From positions 171,712,015 through 171,776,014 of the forward strand of contig OW679195.1 of NCBI GenBank assembly GCA_940337035.1: 64,000 nucleotides of DNA, given 5' to 3'. Below, piece by piece: positions 22,566 through 34,400 of this stretch; within the stretch, counting starts at the first letter, position 1; every line of letters starts with the position of its first letter. Below the pieces are notes generated by a model. That model was not told the DNA's origin. It did no database searches and saw nothing but the letters and a program-made list of their open reading frames with translations. A program made the translations under genes and the position numbers. Source of the stretch: Agriotes lineatus. Its lineage: Eukaryota > Arthropoda > Insecta > Coleoptera > Elateridae.

Positions 22566-22882
22566 AGTATACCTGCAATACTGGAAATAAATTACGCACT
22601 AAAAACTTAGAAATAATTTTTGTCGTGATAAATCGAGAGGGCATAATAATATTGCTACTATAGTTACGAGAATTGTTTACGTTTTTGTCGCGTCCACGTC
22701 CGTTGTTGTATTCAGTCGTTTCCTTGACAACCTTTAAAGCTCGGCGAGCTTTAATCGCCTGCTTTCGCACGCTCAGGCGTGCTTTAAACGGCGATTCTGA
22801 TGCAGATATAATAAAAAAATATTAATTTTAAAATTTAGATATTCCCAAATATGAGTGGCCGCGCAAAAATAATATCTGTCTG

Positions 22883-23306
22883 TTGACAACTCATATAATT
22901 GTGTCACTTAAAATGGATGCATTTTACTCTAACGAGGATAGGGTGTTCATTATTAAAACTTTTTATGTCGGCAATAGTTTACGAAGGGTTAGCGACTTAT
23001 TCTCCATACATTTTCAAGATAGCCCAATTCCAGGAATTGCAACAATACAAACTTATGTGCAGAAATTCGAAATGACAGGAAGGCTAAAAAAAGCAAAGCT
23101 AATAAGTTCCTAAAGTGTATGTGTTCATTGATACTATTTAAGTGTAGAATATTGTAGGAAATCGAGAAAGTCGAAATAATGATTTAGAGGAGAGGGTTCT
23201 GACATTAATACAGCTAAATTCATACATAAGTGCAAGAGCAATAGCTCGTGAGTGCAATGTTAATCATAGATCGGTATTAAAAATACTTAAGAAACAAATA
23301 CGATCC
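22883..23306 (+). pseudogene. Mariner/IS630-type transposase N-terminus, truncated
   Basis: The frame around 22913 reads MDAFYSNEDRVFIIKTFYVG, then IQTYVQKFEMTGRL. This is the first helix-turn-helix of a transposase-type N-terminal domain common in insect IS630/mariner-like proteins. After stops, a second helix-turn-helix follows in another frame near 23185-23305 (SARAIARECNVNHRSVLKIL). It breaks off exactly where the LTR at 23311 begins. The catalytic half is not found on the far side of the LTR element, so the locus has been rearranged or truncated. Confidence 0.7.
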
Positions 23307-23310
23307 ATAT

Positions 23311-23611
23311 AATTATGAATCTTCTGGGATGATGTGGTTAAAATAAAATGTATTCACCAGTTGAGTACAAAGTTTATTTAATACGTGAACTAACAGCACG
23401 ATCAGCCTACTGCTAAAGTCGAAGACTGAATAGTTACCTTATATACTATTTTCCAACAATTTATAGTGATAAAGGAAGATCGACAATAATGTGTTTACAA
23501 TAAATGTGTCATTAGGAAAGTTTACAGGTGTGAAAGTTATTTTACAGCTAAAATATCTATAGAGGAATTCTCAACATGTGTTAATGACTTGTTGATAATT
23601 CCAGGATATAA
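23311..23611 (-). repeat. 3' LTR of the outer element
   Basis: Matches 35882-36118 from the AATTATGAATCTTCTGGGAT end inward and is about 60 bp longer on the other side, up to the polypurine tract. The outer border is ATAT|AATTATG at 23310/23311. Confidence 0.85.
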
Positions 23612-23622
23612 TTCCTTTCTCC

Positions 23623-25232
23623 TTAAGAAGAAACGTCCTCGTTGCTCAGGTCAGAATACACTCGGTCAGTTTGTAACAACTTCCTCATTGGCGACATCGT
23701 AATGGTAGCTTTTGGCTTAAACGGATTTATAATCTTTAACCTGAACTTTACAACAATTATTATGATTATTACAACGATTATACAAATTACAATTGTTATG
23801 GATTGATGAACAAAGTGTATTATGGGTGAAAGTTGTACTTCTTCTTCTAACAAGTTTGCCTCCTGTCTTAAACTATCAAAATCTTGTAAGTGTTTTGATT
23901 CTAACTTAACCTTTAATGGAGTTGAAAACAAAGTAAACGTGACGTTTGGCATTGAAATGATAAAATTTGTTTTTGTACTGTCGAAAATTTGGTTATCAAT
24001 AATTATTGTACAGTTTGATTCAATTAAATTATTTCCTTTAACCATTATTTTATTAAAATGTTTTTCGCAATTTTCCATAATTTCTAGATTGGTTTTAGAA
24101 GACACCAATATTTCGTTATTGGATAACTGTTTATACAGCTGGAAGTCTCCTAAAGCCTTAGCTTGTTGGCACTTGATGGCTTCACTGAGTGTACACTCTG
24201 AATGCTGTATCCTGTTTTGGCATAGTCGATGTGTGAAGGCTGTAGGGCATTCATCTTCGGTCCACAATTCTTCTTATTGCTTTGTAAATGAAACTTTGCT
24301 GGAGGAATTAGTACTATGTTCTGTTCATTGGGTATGGGATACATTTTGGTATAATTATAATTAGAAGGGAAGAGGATAGGAATTTTCAACACAAATACAA
24401 TCTGTTCTTCTATTAAAATTGCGTGAAATTTTGAAAATTCAATAATTTTGAAAGGGTGCAATGTATCTATTGATAGTAATTCGTTTAAATTATAGATTTC
24501 GGAGAGGTGTGTTAATATCTCGTTTAACTCGTCATTACTTATTAATTTTAAGTTTGTAATGTCATTAAAAGCTAATGAAATTGTTCTCTCCATCATTCGT
24601 AAAACAGATAATAAATTTGTTTCTAATTCTATTAACATTATAAGATCTGTTTCTTGATCTAGATATTTACTATTGAAATTGTTTGATTCAAAGAAGCTTA
24701 CATTTCCTTTTGATCTCTAGAATATCTGTTCGTTAAATGATTTGCAAATGATGTAAATTTATCAATTTTTTATAACTTTTTCTTGATTATTGAACAGATT
24801 TTGAATATTTGAATTATTTTTTTTCAGATCAGTTGCGTCTAAATTACCTGTTACAAATTTTATAACGGATCCAATTGCATTAACTAATCCTCTCTTAGAT
24901 CTACCTTTTAGTTTTTAAAAAGTGTTTTCTAAAGTTTTGCAAATTTTTATCAAGTTGTTAAGTTCCTTTTTTGTTAGTTCGTTATTTATTGGTTGACGTT
25001 CTAATTTAATTGTATTTACGGCTAGTTGACTAATACTAATTTCCATCTCAGTTAGATTAAAATAAAAATAGAATTTATGATAATGATCTATAAGCTTAGT
25101 GGTTCCAAGACTTTCTTGATAATACCCATTCGTTTTAAATTGATGGATCAGCAATTTTATTATCGTTTGATTCTTCAATTGTAAGTTTAGCGAAAGAGGG
25201 ATCTGTTTTTCTTGGCCTATTCTTTTTAACAT
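23623..25232 (-). pseudogene. env-like gene of the outer element (broken)
   Basis: This encodes a membrane glycoprotein of the errantivirus/baculovirus-F-like type, whose family role is membrane fusion. Three minus-strand pieces are seen (about 25232-24915, 24638-24150, 24267-23623), separated by frameshifts and a stop-containing stretch. At about 24890-24903 a basic R-S-K-R site followed by a Gly-starting hydrophobic stretch marks the probable furin cleavage and fusion peptide. A hydrophobic segment of about 18 residues at 23748-23805 is the transmembrane anchor, followed by a roughly 40-residue cytoplasmic tail ending at 23623. It lies between integrase and the 3' LTR, as expected. It cannot be read as one protein. 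Confidence 0.8.
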
Positions 25233-26432
25233 AAACTATGGGTTGGGTTATAACTACTTCTGGGTGCTTATCTTGATTTCGTTTTTCTAGATTTTTTACT
25301 CCCTTCTGTAACGTTTTGTGATATATTTGTTCAAAAAATGGCAAAATTTCATTTTTCCTATTTTCATTGTATTTTTCATAGATGGTTAAATCTAAGTCAA
25401 TCTCATAAGTGTAATCATAAGGTCCGTATAATAAAGAAAAAGGGCTGAATCCAGTGGTAGAATGTATGGATTGATTATAAATAAGTATTGTAGAAATCAT
25501 CAGATTTGCAGGAGTTTCTTTAGGATTTTTAAGTTTAAGAGGTCTTAGTTTTTCTAGAATTGTTGAGTGGAATCTTTCTATTGGAGGATTTGAGTTAGGG
25601 TTGTTAGCTGTAGTGTGATGTGTGATATTCATTAGTTTATAAAATTCATTTAAAGTCTTGTTTTTAAATTCAGTTCCCTCGTCACACGTTAATTTCTTAG
25701 GGTAGTTATGATGAGCAAAATAATGCCGTAATTTATTTAAAATTGTTATACTCGTAGTATCCGTTACATAGTAGGCTTGAGCGTACTTAGAAAACAGATC
25801 AATGATTGTTAAAAACTTTGAGCCGTCAAAAGAGAATGTATCTATGTGTAAAATTTTGAAAGGTTTTTTCGCTACCAAAGGTCCTGAAAATTCTATTTTA
25901 TAAGGATTTCTTTCGTATTTTGTTTCAAGACATATTTTGCATGAATTGATTATTTTATTAATTGCGTCTTTCATATTTGGCCAAAAATATTGAAGTTTTA
26001 GATGAGAATATGTTTCGGTAATGCCGTTGTGATTTTGGTTATGATACTCATCTATTATAGAATTTTGATTGTCTTTTTTGTTATGTCTAGACAATACTGA
26101 TTTGAATTAACTAATTTTAAACTTTGATTAAACATTTCTTTACATACTCTAACAACTAATAATTTTAATTGTTTGTCTTTAAAATAAATTCCATATACTT
26201 TATTTGGTTTAGTAATTTCCTTAAACATTTTTCATAAATCTTCTATTTCATAGTTTTTTCTGATTATTATGACATAGTTACTTTTCTGGAAGGGTCTTGT
26301 ATATTTAACATCATATTTGTTGCCTATTCCAATTATTAACCTATTGTTAAATGTATTAACTGAAGCCTCTGTTATAGGGAGAATTTTTCCGTTATCCTAT
26401 TTGAATACTGAATATACAGTTAGGTTGGTGTC
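25135..26432 (-). pseudogene. Integrase of the outer element
   Basis: The longest open part is 26094-25135. It has an H-x-x-H/C-x2-C zinc-binding region (about residues 18-55), then a catalytic core with Asp in HID (residue 85), Asp in CDEGTEF (138, usually D-N-G) and Glu in PPIERFH (173). A basic tail follows. It catalyses cDNA insertion. The frame continues upstream to the junction at 26432 but with stop codons near 26395 and 26235. Its start is not an ATG; it is part of a polyprotein. The 3' end overlaps the first env piece in another frame. Confidence 0.85.
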
Positions 26433-26436
26433 GGGC

Positions 26437-26988
26437 TGTAATAGGCAACAACTATTGTAGGTAGATTAATTAAACTTCCATATCATTCATACCAAATCTG
26501 GAATGGTGCTTTACTAATGTGTTTGTTTGTCACATAACTGTTGAAAACAGAAATTTAAAGGTCAAAATGCAAGTAATTAGTTGGAGATTCAGAGGCTCTA
26601 GGCACTTGGGAAAGGATAGCATAAACAATCCAAAAATGTAACTGACAATTTTCCTAATTACCCAAAATTGTATAACAGCATACAACAACGGCCAAGCACA
26701 GTTCTCTATTAGTTCCACGAGCCATTCCAGGTTAGACATGTATTGTAAGTAACTTCTTTAATATTTGTTCGTTTCATCGAAATAATAATCTCTGTACTTA
26801 TTCTTTGGGAATAATTTGTGTTTAACACATTTATAACTCAAGATAATTTATTATTGTTAAATAAACTTTATGTGCTATTATTGAAACTGGTGTTTATGTT
26901 ATTTGTAATACGATTAACTGGAAAAAGAACCCTACGTCTTCGAAGTGTTAGGTACCGTCTAGTGGTTGAATAAGAAAGACGGGTAACA
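26437..26988 (+). repeat. 5' LTR of the inner element
   Basis: 552 bp, TG...CA ends. Just after it, TTTGGTGGCAGCGATAAAGG sits where a primer-binding site would be. Compared with the 3' LTR it has about 30 extra bases near 26690. Confidence 0.9.
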
Positions 26989-27041
26989 TAAATTTGGTGG
27001 CAGCGATAAAGGATTGTAAGATTTGTTAAACAAATAACAGA

Positions 27042-27935
27042 ATGCCAGAAACTGAAGGTGTTCCAGCAAACACAAGTATGACTGGGTTAATAAACAAATT
27101 AGACCCATTTTCAGGTGCAGAAGGAGTAAATGTAAATACTTTTTGCTACTGCGTCGATGAACTCAAGAAGATTGGGAAGTGGTCTGAAGCCGATACTGCT
27201 TCTGCAGTTAGGGTATCACCTCGAGGTGAAGCGCAACAGCGCGTGCTATTAAATGATCATTTAAGAACCACTGATTAATGGGCAACACTGAAAAAGGCAC
27301 TAATCGAAAGGTATAGTCCAGCAGAAACAACAGGATGGAACATATCCAAGTTTAACTCGTGTGTACAGAAAAGGGGTGAGTCAGTTAATTGCTTTATAGA
27401 TATATTACAGCAAGCAGCCACCAAACTAATAGTACACAGTGAAAACGAAATCGAAAGAAGAATTAGAACACAAATACATGAGGAAAGGGTACTAACACAG
27501 TTTTTAGATGTATTACTGCCAGAATTACGAAGGCCAGTGTTGCATAAGCAGCCAAAAACTATTGATGAAGCAAAGGAAGCTGCAAAATTGGCTGAAACCA
27601 TTGAATTACAATTAAATGGTGAGGCAAATGTTGCGAAACCAGTATACACTTTAACTGCTAAGACCATACCTGGAAATAAAACTGAACCTAGACGTAAAAG
27701 TGTTCAAAAGACAGGAAACTGTAAGCATACTCAGAATTTTAGCAACAGTATATGTTTTAAATGTGAGAAGATGGGGCATACCGCACGATACTGCCCAGAA
27801 CGGCAACATTCTCCGCCCCCGCCTGTGAAATTGCTAAAATGCAGTCGATGTCAGAAACCAGGACATCGGATTAGCCAGTGTACAGAAAAGTTGTCGAAGG
27901 CTTTAAACTCAACACAACTCCCAACCGACGCCTAG
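27042..27935 (+). pseudogene. gag of the inner element (one in-frame stop)
   Basis: ATG at 27042, 53 bases after the LTR. The frame is continuous to 27935 except for TAA at 27276-27278, directly followed by TGG. The first part is a capsid-like helical region. Near the C-terminus are two CCHC zinc knuckles: CFKCEKMGHTARYC (about 27753-27794) and CSRCQKPGHRISQC (about 27841-27882). The role is capsid assembly and RNA packaging. Apart from the stop it is well preserved, about 297 codons. Confidence 0.85.
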
Positions 27936-28330
27936 GTTGTGGAGGAAATGCCAAGCCCCTTGTAAATGATGCAGAAGCAGTCGCTACATGTGAGGGAGGA
28001 AGCACGGTCAACATGAAGATAGAAGGACAAGCGTGCGACATGTTAGTGAACACAGGTGCTTCTGTAAGTATCTTAAAGGACTCGGCATTAGTAGGGCGCA
28101 AATCACTAAAAACAGTTCAGACTGCAATAGCTGATATAAATGGGAATGAGCTGCCAGTTTTAGAAAAAATTAGTTTAGATGTTGAGATAGGATCACACAA
28201 AAAAAGCAAGAGTTTGTTGTTTGTGAAAATCAGATGCCCCTGAGTACTAAAAGCCTTTTAGGGGAAGACTTTCTGGAAGCGACTCAAGCAACTATTTCCT
28301 ATAAGGATCAATCTCTGTCAATAGGAACTA
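27878..28330 (+). pseudogene. Retroviral-type protease of the inner element, active site changed
   Basis: This overlaps the end of gag in the next frame, a usual gag-pol arrangement. The active-site triad region reads LVNTGASVSIL, with Asn (AAC at 28049-28051) in place of the catalytic Asp of D-T-G-A. The C-terminal block SLLGEDFLEA lies in another frame after 28243, so there is a frameshift. Aspartic proteases of this family cannot work without that Asp, so this copy is predicted inactive. Confidence 0.75.
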
Positions 28331-28505
28331 ACTGATTTCGACTAGAAAAAAATAAAAATTACGAATTTGCGAGAAACATAACAGTGCTAACGGAAGAGCT
28401 GAATGGCACCTCTAAAGCCACGGAATCGATGGAGGAAAATGCAGTTACACTCCCGCAAGAGCCGATATTTCCAAAGAAGTTCAACCACAAACCGATGCAC
28501 TAGAG

Positions 28506-29222
28506 TTGCATCCATCGGCCAAGACCGAATGTGGTGGGACTTCGGGAGAATTATCAGCTAAAGTAAATGTGGATGAAAAGCAGGTAACTGTAACAGTTGT
28601 TAAGAAAACTCAACCAAAGTTTCTACCTCAAGAAAATTTTGTGTATCGAAAAGAGGAACTACAGATTCCAGCCAGAACACAAGCAAATGTTATGGGTATG
28701 TGCAAACGTTATATTCCAGGAAAAAGTGGTATTCTTATAGAACCCATCGAAATAGGAGTGCAAGGTGTTCTTGCAGCTCGGGTTTTGACAGATAATGGGA
28801 TGGAATTTCCTGTACGATTAATGAATATAACATCGACGCCGATAACATTGCAGCCAAAAACAGTTATAGGAAGAAGCGAAGTTGTCCAGCCAATTAGTGA
28901 AAAATCGAATGATACCGTCTTTAGTGTGCAAGAGACCATTCGAGATGAGGACCATGACTGGATATAGTTACAACATTTAGATAGAAATGTGGCAGGACAG
29001 CTACAACAGCTAATAAGGGAGTATAAAGATATTTTTGTGTTACCAGGATGTAGCTTAGGAAGTACTTCTGAAGTAAAACACCGAATAATCACAGAGTACA
29101 TCATGCCCATTGCTCGAGCACCATACGAGTATGGTATCAAGAGGTCCAGCAGCAGAACTCCCCTGGGTTTTGCCAAAACATATTTAAAGGAAAATAGTAA
29201 ATTACCACTTAAAGCTAATTAA
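28506..29222 (+). pseudogene. pol stub of the inner element, RT to integrase deleted
   Basis: The frame 28506-28967 is the linker between protease and RT seen in Ty3/gypsy elements. After a TAG it continues as a block containing YKDIFVLPG and VKHRI, which normally sits just before the RT domain. At about 29130 the sequence jumps to a segment resembling the end of an integrase (PWVLPKHI in another frame). The env frame then starts. No RT, RNase H or integrase catalytic motif is present between 28970 and 29230. Confidence 0.8.
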
Positions 29223-29230
29223 TCATTTTT

Positions 29231-31080
29231 GTGTTAGTAATAATTCTTTTATTGATCAGCCTCCGCCATGTCAGCACCCATGCACATTCTGCATCACTGG
29301 ACAAAGGACTAATATTTATTAGGGAGGAGGATTTTATTCTCTCGGGAGACAGATGGATCATGGTAACAGATATTGACACTCAGAGTTATCAGAATGCATA
29401 TGGTATGTTTATACAAACCTATTTTAGTATACTTAATGTAGCAGAAAACTTTACTGGTCAGTTCGATAAGTCATATCACGAGGAGATTGATTCAGTTGTA
29501 AGACAAGAATATCATATGCTAGTTAGGGAGTTGGAAATTGCAAAAACTAAATTGGATAATGTAATTGATTCACTAGCGCCTGTTGAAAAGAGAGTAAAAC
29601 GTGGTCTTATAAATATAGGAGGAAATGCCTTAAAGTTTTTATTTGGGACTTTGGATGATAAAGATTTGCAAGAAATTAATCAGAAATTAGAAAATTTTAA
29701 AAATTCAGCAGGGGATGTCACTCATTTGTTTGAAAATCAAATGTCTTTTATTAAAGCTAACAATGCAAGCAATGAAAGGAATAGGATTAACATCGAAAAA
29801 TTAAAATCTGCAGCCGTATTGTTAAAACAGGCTATCAAACAAGGAACAGAACAAGAAGATTCAAAGTTTAGTAGCTTTATACAATCTTAATTCCATATTT
29901 CGTATGACAGAGTTCACTTTAAACAGTTTTCAGATTAGTGTTTCAAAATTACAGACAGCCCTTGAGAGCACGGCAGCTGGTAAGCTGAGCCCTTTCTTCA
30001 TCTCCAAAAAAAAGCTCTTCTGACCCTACAACATAAGTTACCTATAGACTTAACGCTCTTAACAGAAGCTGCCAGTTCGGAATTATCTGTTTATTATGAT
30101 ATGGCTGTCGTCCACGCAGCGACCATAAAACATTCTATTAGATTGTTCGCAGAGATTCCCCTAAAAGCACCTAATATATTCTTCACCTTGTTTCGTACAT
30201 TTCCATTACCTCATCAGGTCAGCGATAAAGTGACTAACCACATAGAGCCAGAGTATCCCTTTTTTGCGGTATCTGAGGACCGTCAGTCATATATGGAGTT
30301 TCAAACCATTGACGAGCTGAAATGCAGCTCAGGTATTTTCAAAATATGTCCACCGGTGTCACCCATTTGGAAAGGTAAGCGTAAATCATGTCTGTATTCA
30401 TTGTTCAGAGGAATTGAGGAAGAAGTACAAGAATACTGCAACAAGGTAATAAGAGCATCATCATCATCGTGGTTATACAGAAACAAGAATAGTAATTTTT
30501 GGGTTTATAGTGTTCAATCGGATCGGTTAACGTTAAATTGTCCAAGTCAGCCATTTGAGAAATCTAAATTTAATGTTACAAGTAAATTTATTACCAAAAC
30601 GGATATTATAAATATTCCACAAACTTGTTATGTACATGGCTCCGGTTATACTTTACTACCACATTCAGTTACAGAAACGATTTTAGACACTACCAAAATT
30701 TGAATTTGTTATCCGTCCATTCAGGTCAGATATAGTTTATCTGACAAACCACACAAAGTTAGCAAAATTTATTGTGGGAAACCAGGTTGAAATTGATGCA
30801 ACGTTAGAGTAGATCGATACTACTGCCATTTCAGCCGGGATTTCAATTCGGCAATGGCAGGAGAGTTTGAATTCATATAGAGAACTTCAAAATCATCGCA
30901 TAATTTACAAACAGCAATTTGGGTTCCAGGTTGCTTAATTATGATCAGCATTATAATTGTAGTAACATAGAAAAGGAAGGCTTTGTACAAGTGCTTGAAA
31001 CCCAAACCGAAGTCCGTAACTGTGCAAGTGTTGCATAAACTGCCTGAGAAAGCTAATGAAAATATACCAATGTTAGAACT
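29231..31080 (+). pseudogene. env-like gene of the inner element (broken)
   Basis: The first piece (29231-29890) starts without an ATG (GTG), consistent with a spliced env. It has a hydrophobic signal-like N-terminus (LVIILLLISL) and a basic R-V-K-R site followed by a Gly-starting hydrophobic stretch near 29596-29640, as in F-like fusion proteins. After frameshifts a second piece continues in another frame from about 30020 to 30703. It is rich in Cys and potential N-glycosylation sites. A hydrophobic anchor occurs near 30915-30975, cut by TAG (30967-30969), then a short tail to about 31140. The family role is membrane fusion; this copy cannot be made as one protein. Confidence 0.8.
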
Positions 31081-31729
31081 TAGTTCAAAACCCTTAGTCG
31101 CTCCTGTAATCTCCGCGCCAAATGAGTACTTGCCAGTGTTTTAAAATAGGAATGTTTAGAGTATACTTAAGTAGTAAATCAGAGATCTTATCATTGTTAG
31201 AAATTAGTTTTGTAAAGTAATATGTTAAGTGTTTGGTTCTTATAGATAGTGCCGTGTGGATGTGAGGATTCATTGGGCCCTTTATCGGTTTCAAGAGAGC
31301 AGCAATTAGAAAAGCAGAGGACGTAAGACTATAGATGCCAGTACCTATGAGCCAAGGAAAAGAGATGCCACATATATCAGAAGGCGAAGAAAATGTCTCT
31401 GTATAAAGGTTTCGCAAGTAATTAGATGGTACCCAACAAAAACCAAATAGAAGAAATTATGCTAATCCCACCATATCCTCTGGTTGGTTAAAGGCTTTAC
31501 AATTTGGGAACTACAGTTGTAATACCAGAAGAGGTTAAGCATTTACCAAAATGGGTATCCCTGGTGCACGGTCCTGTCAACCCTGCTAGAGAGTATTAGC
31601 CAAGATTTTCCCTGAAGAAGAATACCGATAGGGACAACCCAATGGATTTCGCATTTCCGCCCACGTCCTAGAAGAAATTTACCAAAATGTTAGTTTAAAA
31701 GAAAACCAAATTTTAAAGAGGGAAGGTAT
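31081..31729 (+). other. 3' untranslated part of the inner element
   Basis: No maintained frame. It ends in the purine-rich AAAGAGGGAAGG, the probable polypurine tract just before the 3' LTR. Confidence 0.5.
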
Positions 31730-32239
31730 TGTAATAGGCAACAACTATTGTAGGTAGATAAATTAAACTTCCATATCATTCTATCAAATCTGGAATGGTG
31801 CTTCACTAATGTGTTTGTTTGTTACATAACTGTTGAAAGCAGAAATTTAAAGGTCAAAATGCAAGTAATTAGTTGGAGATTCAGAGGCTCTAGGCACTTG
31901 GGAAATGATAGCATAAACAATCTAAAAATATAACTGACAATTTTCCTAATTACCCAAAATGGTACAAAAGCACGAGCCATTCCAGGTTAGACATGTATTG
32001 TAAGTATCTTCTTTAATATTTGTTCGTTTCATCGAAATAATAATCTCTGTATTTATTCTTTGGGAATAATTTGTGTTTAACACATTTATAACTAAAGATA
32101 ATTTATTATTGTTAAATAAACTTTATGTGCTATTATTGAAACTGGTGTTTATGTTATTTGTAATACGATTATTTGGAAAAAGAACCCTACATCTTCGAAG
32201 TGTTACCGTCTAGTGGTTGAATAAGAAAGACGGGTAACA
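31730..32239 (+). repeat. 3' LTR of the inner element
   Basis: 510 bp, TGTAATAGGC...GGGTAACA, aligned throughout with 26437-26988 apart from a deletion of about 30 bp near 31972 and small changes. Confidence 0.9.
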
Positions 32240-32243
32240 GGGC

Positions 32244-33824
32244 GTTAAATATTGAGGGTCGTTTGATTCTCTTAAAAAATCATCTAGTTCTTCTACTTCT
32301 GGCGGTTCTTCTGGGTTTAATTGTGGAATTATTGATTCTAAGTCAATATTTTCGTTATTATGAATTTCTATGCGCGATAGGGCGTCGGCTACATAATTGT
32401 CTTTACCTTTTTTATAATTAATATCAAAATCAAATTCTCCTAATTTTAATTTCCAAAGTCTCGAGTTTGGTTCTTTAAGTTTGTTTAACCAAACTAAAGG
32501 ATTGTGGTCTGTCTCTATGATGAATATTCGTCCGTAGAGGTAGGGTCTGAAATGTTTGGTGCAGTCTATAATTGCCAGTAATTCTTTTTCAATAGTTGAA
32601 TAATTTCTTTCTGCACTATTTAATGTTCTTGAATAATACCCGATTGGTTTTGTATTTTGTGATAATACACCACCGATTGCCACGTTTGATGCGTCTGTTG
32701 TGAGCTTAAATGGTTTTTCGAAATCTGGATATGATAAAATGGCGGCGTTAATTAATAGTTCCTTACAAAGAAGAAATGCATTTTTTAAATTCTTCATTTT
32801 TGATATCGATTTTTGATTCCTTTTTTAAGCATTTTGTCATACGAGAAACTATTTTTGCAAAGTTGCTAATGTATCTCCTATAAAAACCTAAAAGACCTAG
32901 AAATGACTTAATTTCTTTTGTTGTTTTTGGAATGGGGTATTCCTGAATTGCTTCGATGTTTGAAGGGTTTGGTCTAATACCTTCGGTAGTGATTACGTGA
33001 CCTAAAAAAGCTACTTCTTTCCTAAGGAATTCGAATTTGTCCAATTGAATTTTTAAGTTATATTCACGAAATTTTGACAAAATTTGTTTCAAGCGAACCA
33101 AATGTTCATGGAGTGATTTTGAGAAAATTACTACCTCATCCATGTACACGAAACATATCCGGTGAAGGTAATTCTTTAATACACTGTCCATAACCCTTTG
33201 GAACGAGGACGAGGCGTTTTTGATCCCAAACGGGACTCGTAAATACTCCCAATGACCATTGTTAACGGTGAATGCCGTCTTCTCTATCGATTCAGGGTTC
33301 ATTTCGATTTGATGGAATTTTTGGGCCAAGTCGAGGGTAGTGAAATATGTGCATTTTCCCAGGTTGTCCAAAATTTCGTCGATCCTTGGTAAGGGGTATT
33401 TGTCTTCTACCGTCTTTTCATTCAACTTACGGTAATCAATCACGAAACTGAACTTTTTCTTTCTAGATGCATCAGTTTTCTTTGGGACTATCCAGACTGG
33501 TGAGCTGTACGGATATATTGACGGGCGAATTATTTTACTCTCCAAGAGTTTCTTGATCTGATTTTGGATTTCTTGCTTCAAATGGTACGGATGTCTAAAC
33601 TGTTTGATAAATACAGGCTCTTCATCTTTAGTACGTATGTGGTGCTTTACTGCATTGGTGAAAGTAAGATCGCAGTTTTCATTGTGGAATACGTCTTTAA
33701 ATTGTTTGCAGATTTTAATAATTCGTTTCTTTTCTTCTATGTTTAAGTGCTCCGTGCGGATTGAATTTGAAATATTTAGCTCTGAATTGGTTTGTACAGG
33801 GGGTTCTTGAAATTCATAATTCAT
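32244..33824 (-). pseudogene. Reverse transcriptase and RNase H of the outer element
   Basis: RT lies at 33824-32763. It includes the SPVWIVPKK motif, LDL (Asp 165), VPFGIKNAS and the active-site box FVYMDE (residues 226-230), where the second Asp of Y-x-D-D is Glu (GAG at 33137-33135). The connection SFLGLLGFYRRYI follows. RNase H runs from about 32797 in a different frame, with TTDASNVAIGGVL, TIEKELLA, TDHNPLV and the KGKDNYVADALSR end. One frameshift lies between them at about 32765-32797. It is cut off by the inserted element at 32243. The role is cDNA synthesis; the YMDE change and shift make it inactive. Confidence 0.9.
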
Positions 33825-34400
33825 AGCGGGTTTGACTTCTAAACGTAGTTGAAAATTAATTTTTATAGTGGTGTCGTATTCGAGTGGTAAAGTGCGAAAT
33901 TCCGTTTCTTGTCTAAATGTATTTCAGGAATAATAACTTCGCCTTCCACAATATTTACAGGAATGTTGATAAAATTGTTAATGCTTGGAGGAATTCGTTT
34001 TAGTTTGTCGTTGTTAAATTCAAAGAAAAATGGGATTATTCTACCATCAATTTGTAATGTTCTATTTTCATAGTCGATTTTTGCTTTTAGTTTTTGAAAA
34101 TCTGAACTACTTATTAAAGCATCGTACCGTGTGTGCCAGTCTATAACGTGAAAGTTGAATAAATGCCGTATGTCAAATTCTTGTAATATAGGAAACTGGA
34201 TATTTTTTTATTAGAGACCACTTTATTTAAACTTTTAACTACAAAATGTTTTTGATAAGTAAATTTTCGAAATTTTGAAAATGCCACACTGCTATTGATA
34301 ATTGAGTTGGATGCTCCACTATCTATTAAAATTTTTAAATCTAATTGTGGTAGATAGATGAACGGTAATTTAGGTTTATTTGAAATTGTATTTAAATCAA
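33825..34400 (-). pseudogene. Protease region of the outer element
   Basis: Around 34340-34316 the minus strand encodes LKILIDSGASNSIIN, the aspartic protease active-site loop with its Asp kept (D-S-G-A). Downstream the frame is interrupted by stops and shifts before RT begins near 33824. Confidence 0.75.

Larger units (their letters stand above)
26437..32239 (+). mobile_element. Inner LTR retrotransposon, nested, RT/IN-deleted
   Basis: It starts TGTAATAGGC at 26437 and ends GGGTAACA at 32239. GGGC lies directly outside both ends (26433-26436 and 32240-32243), a 4-bp target duplication. The host sequence on the two sides joins in the frame of the outer element's RNase H-integrase linker, so this element entered the older copy in opposite orientation. 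It holds LTR, gag, protease, a pol stub, env and LTR. Reverse transcriptase, RNase H and nearly all of integrase are absent, so it could only have moved with enzymes supplied by relatives, or was deleted after insertion. Confidence 0.9.

Noticed and set aside
23822..24364. 180-codon plus-strand frame
   Set aside because: It is the antisense shadow of the outer element's env gene.
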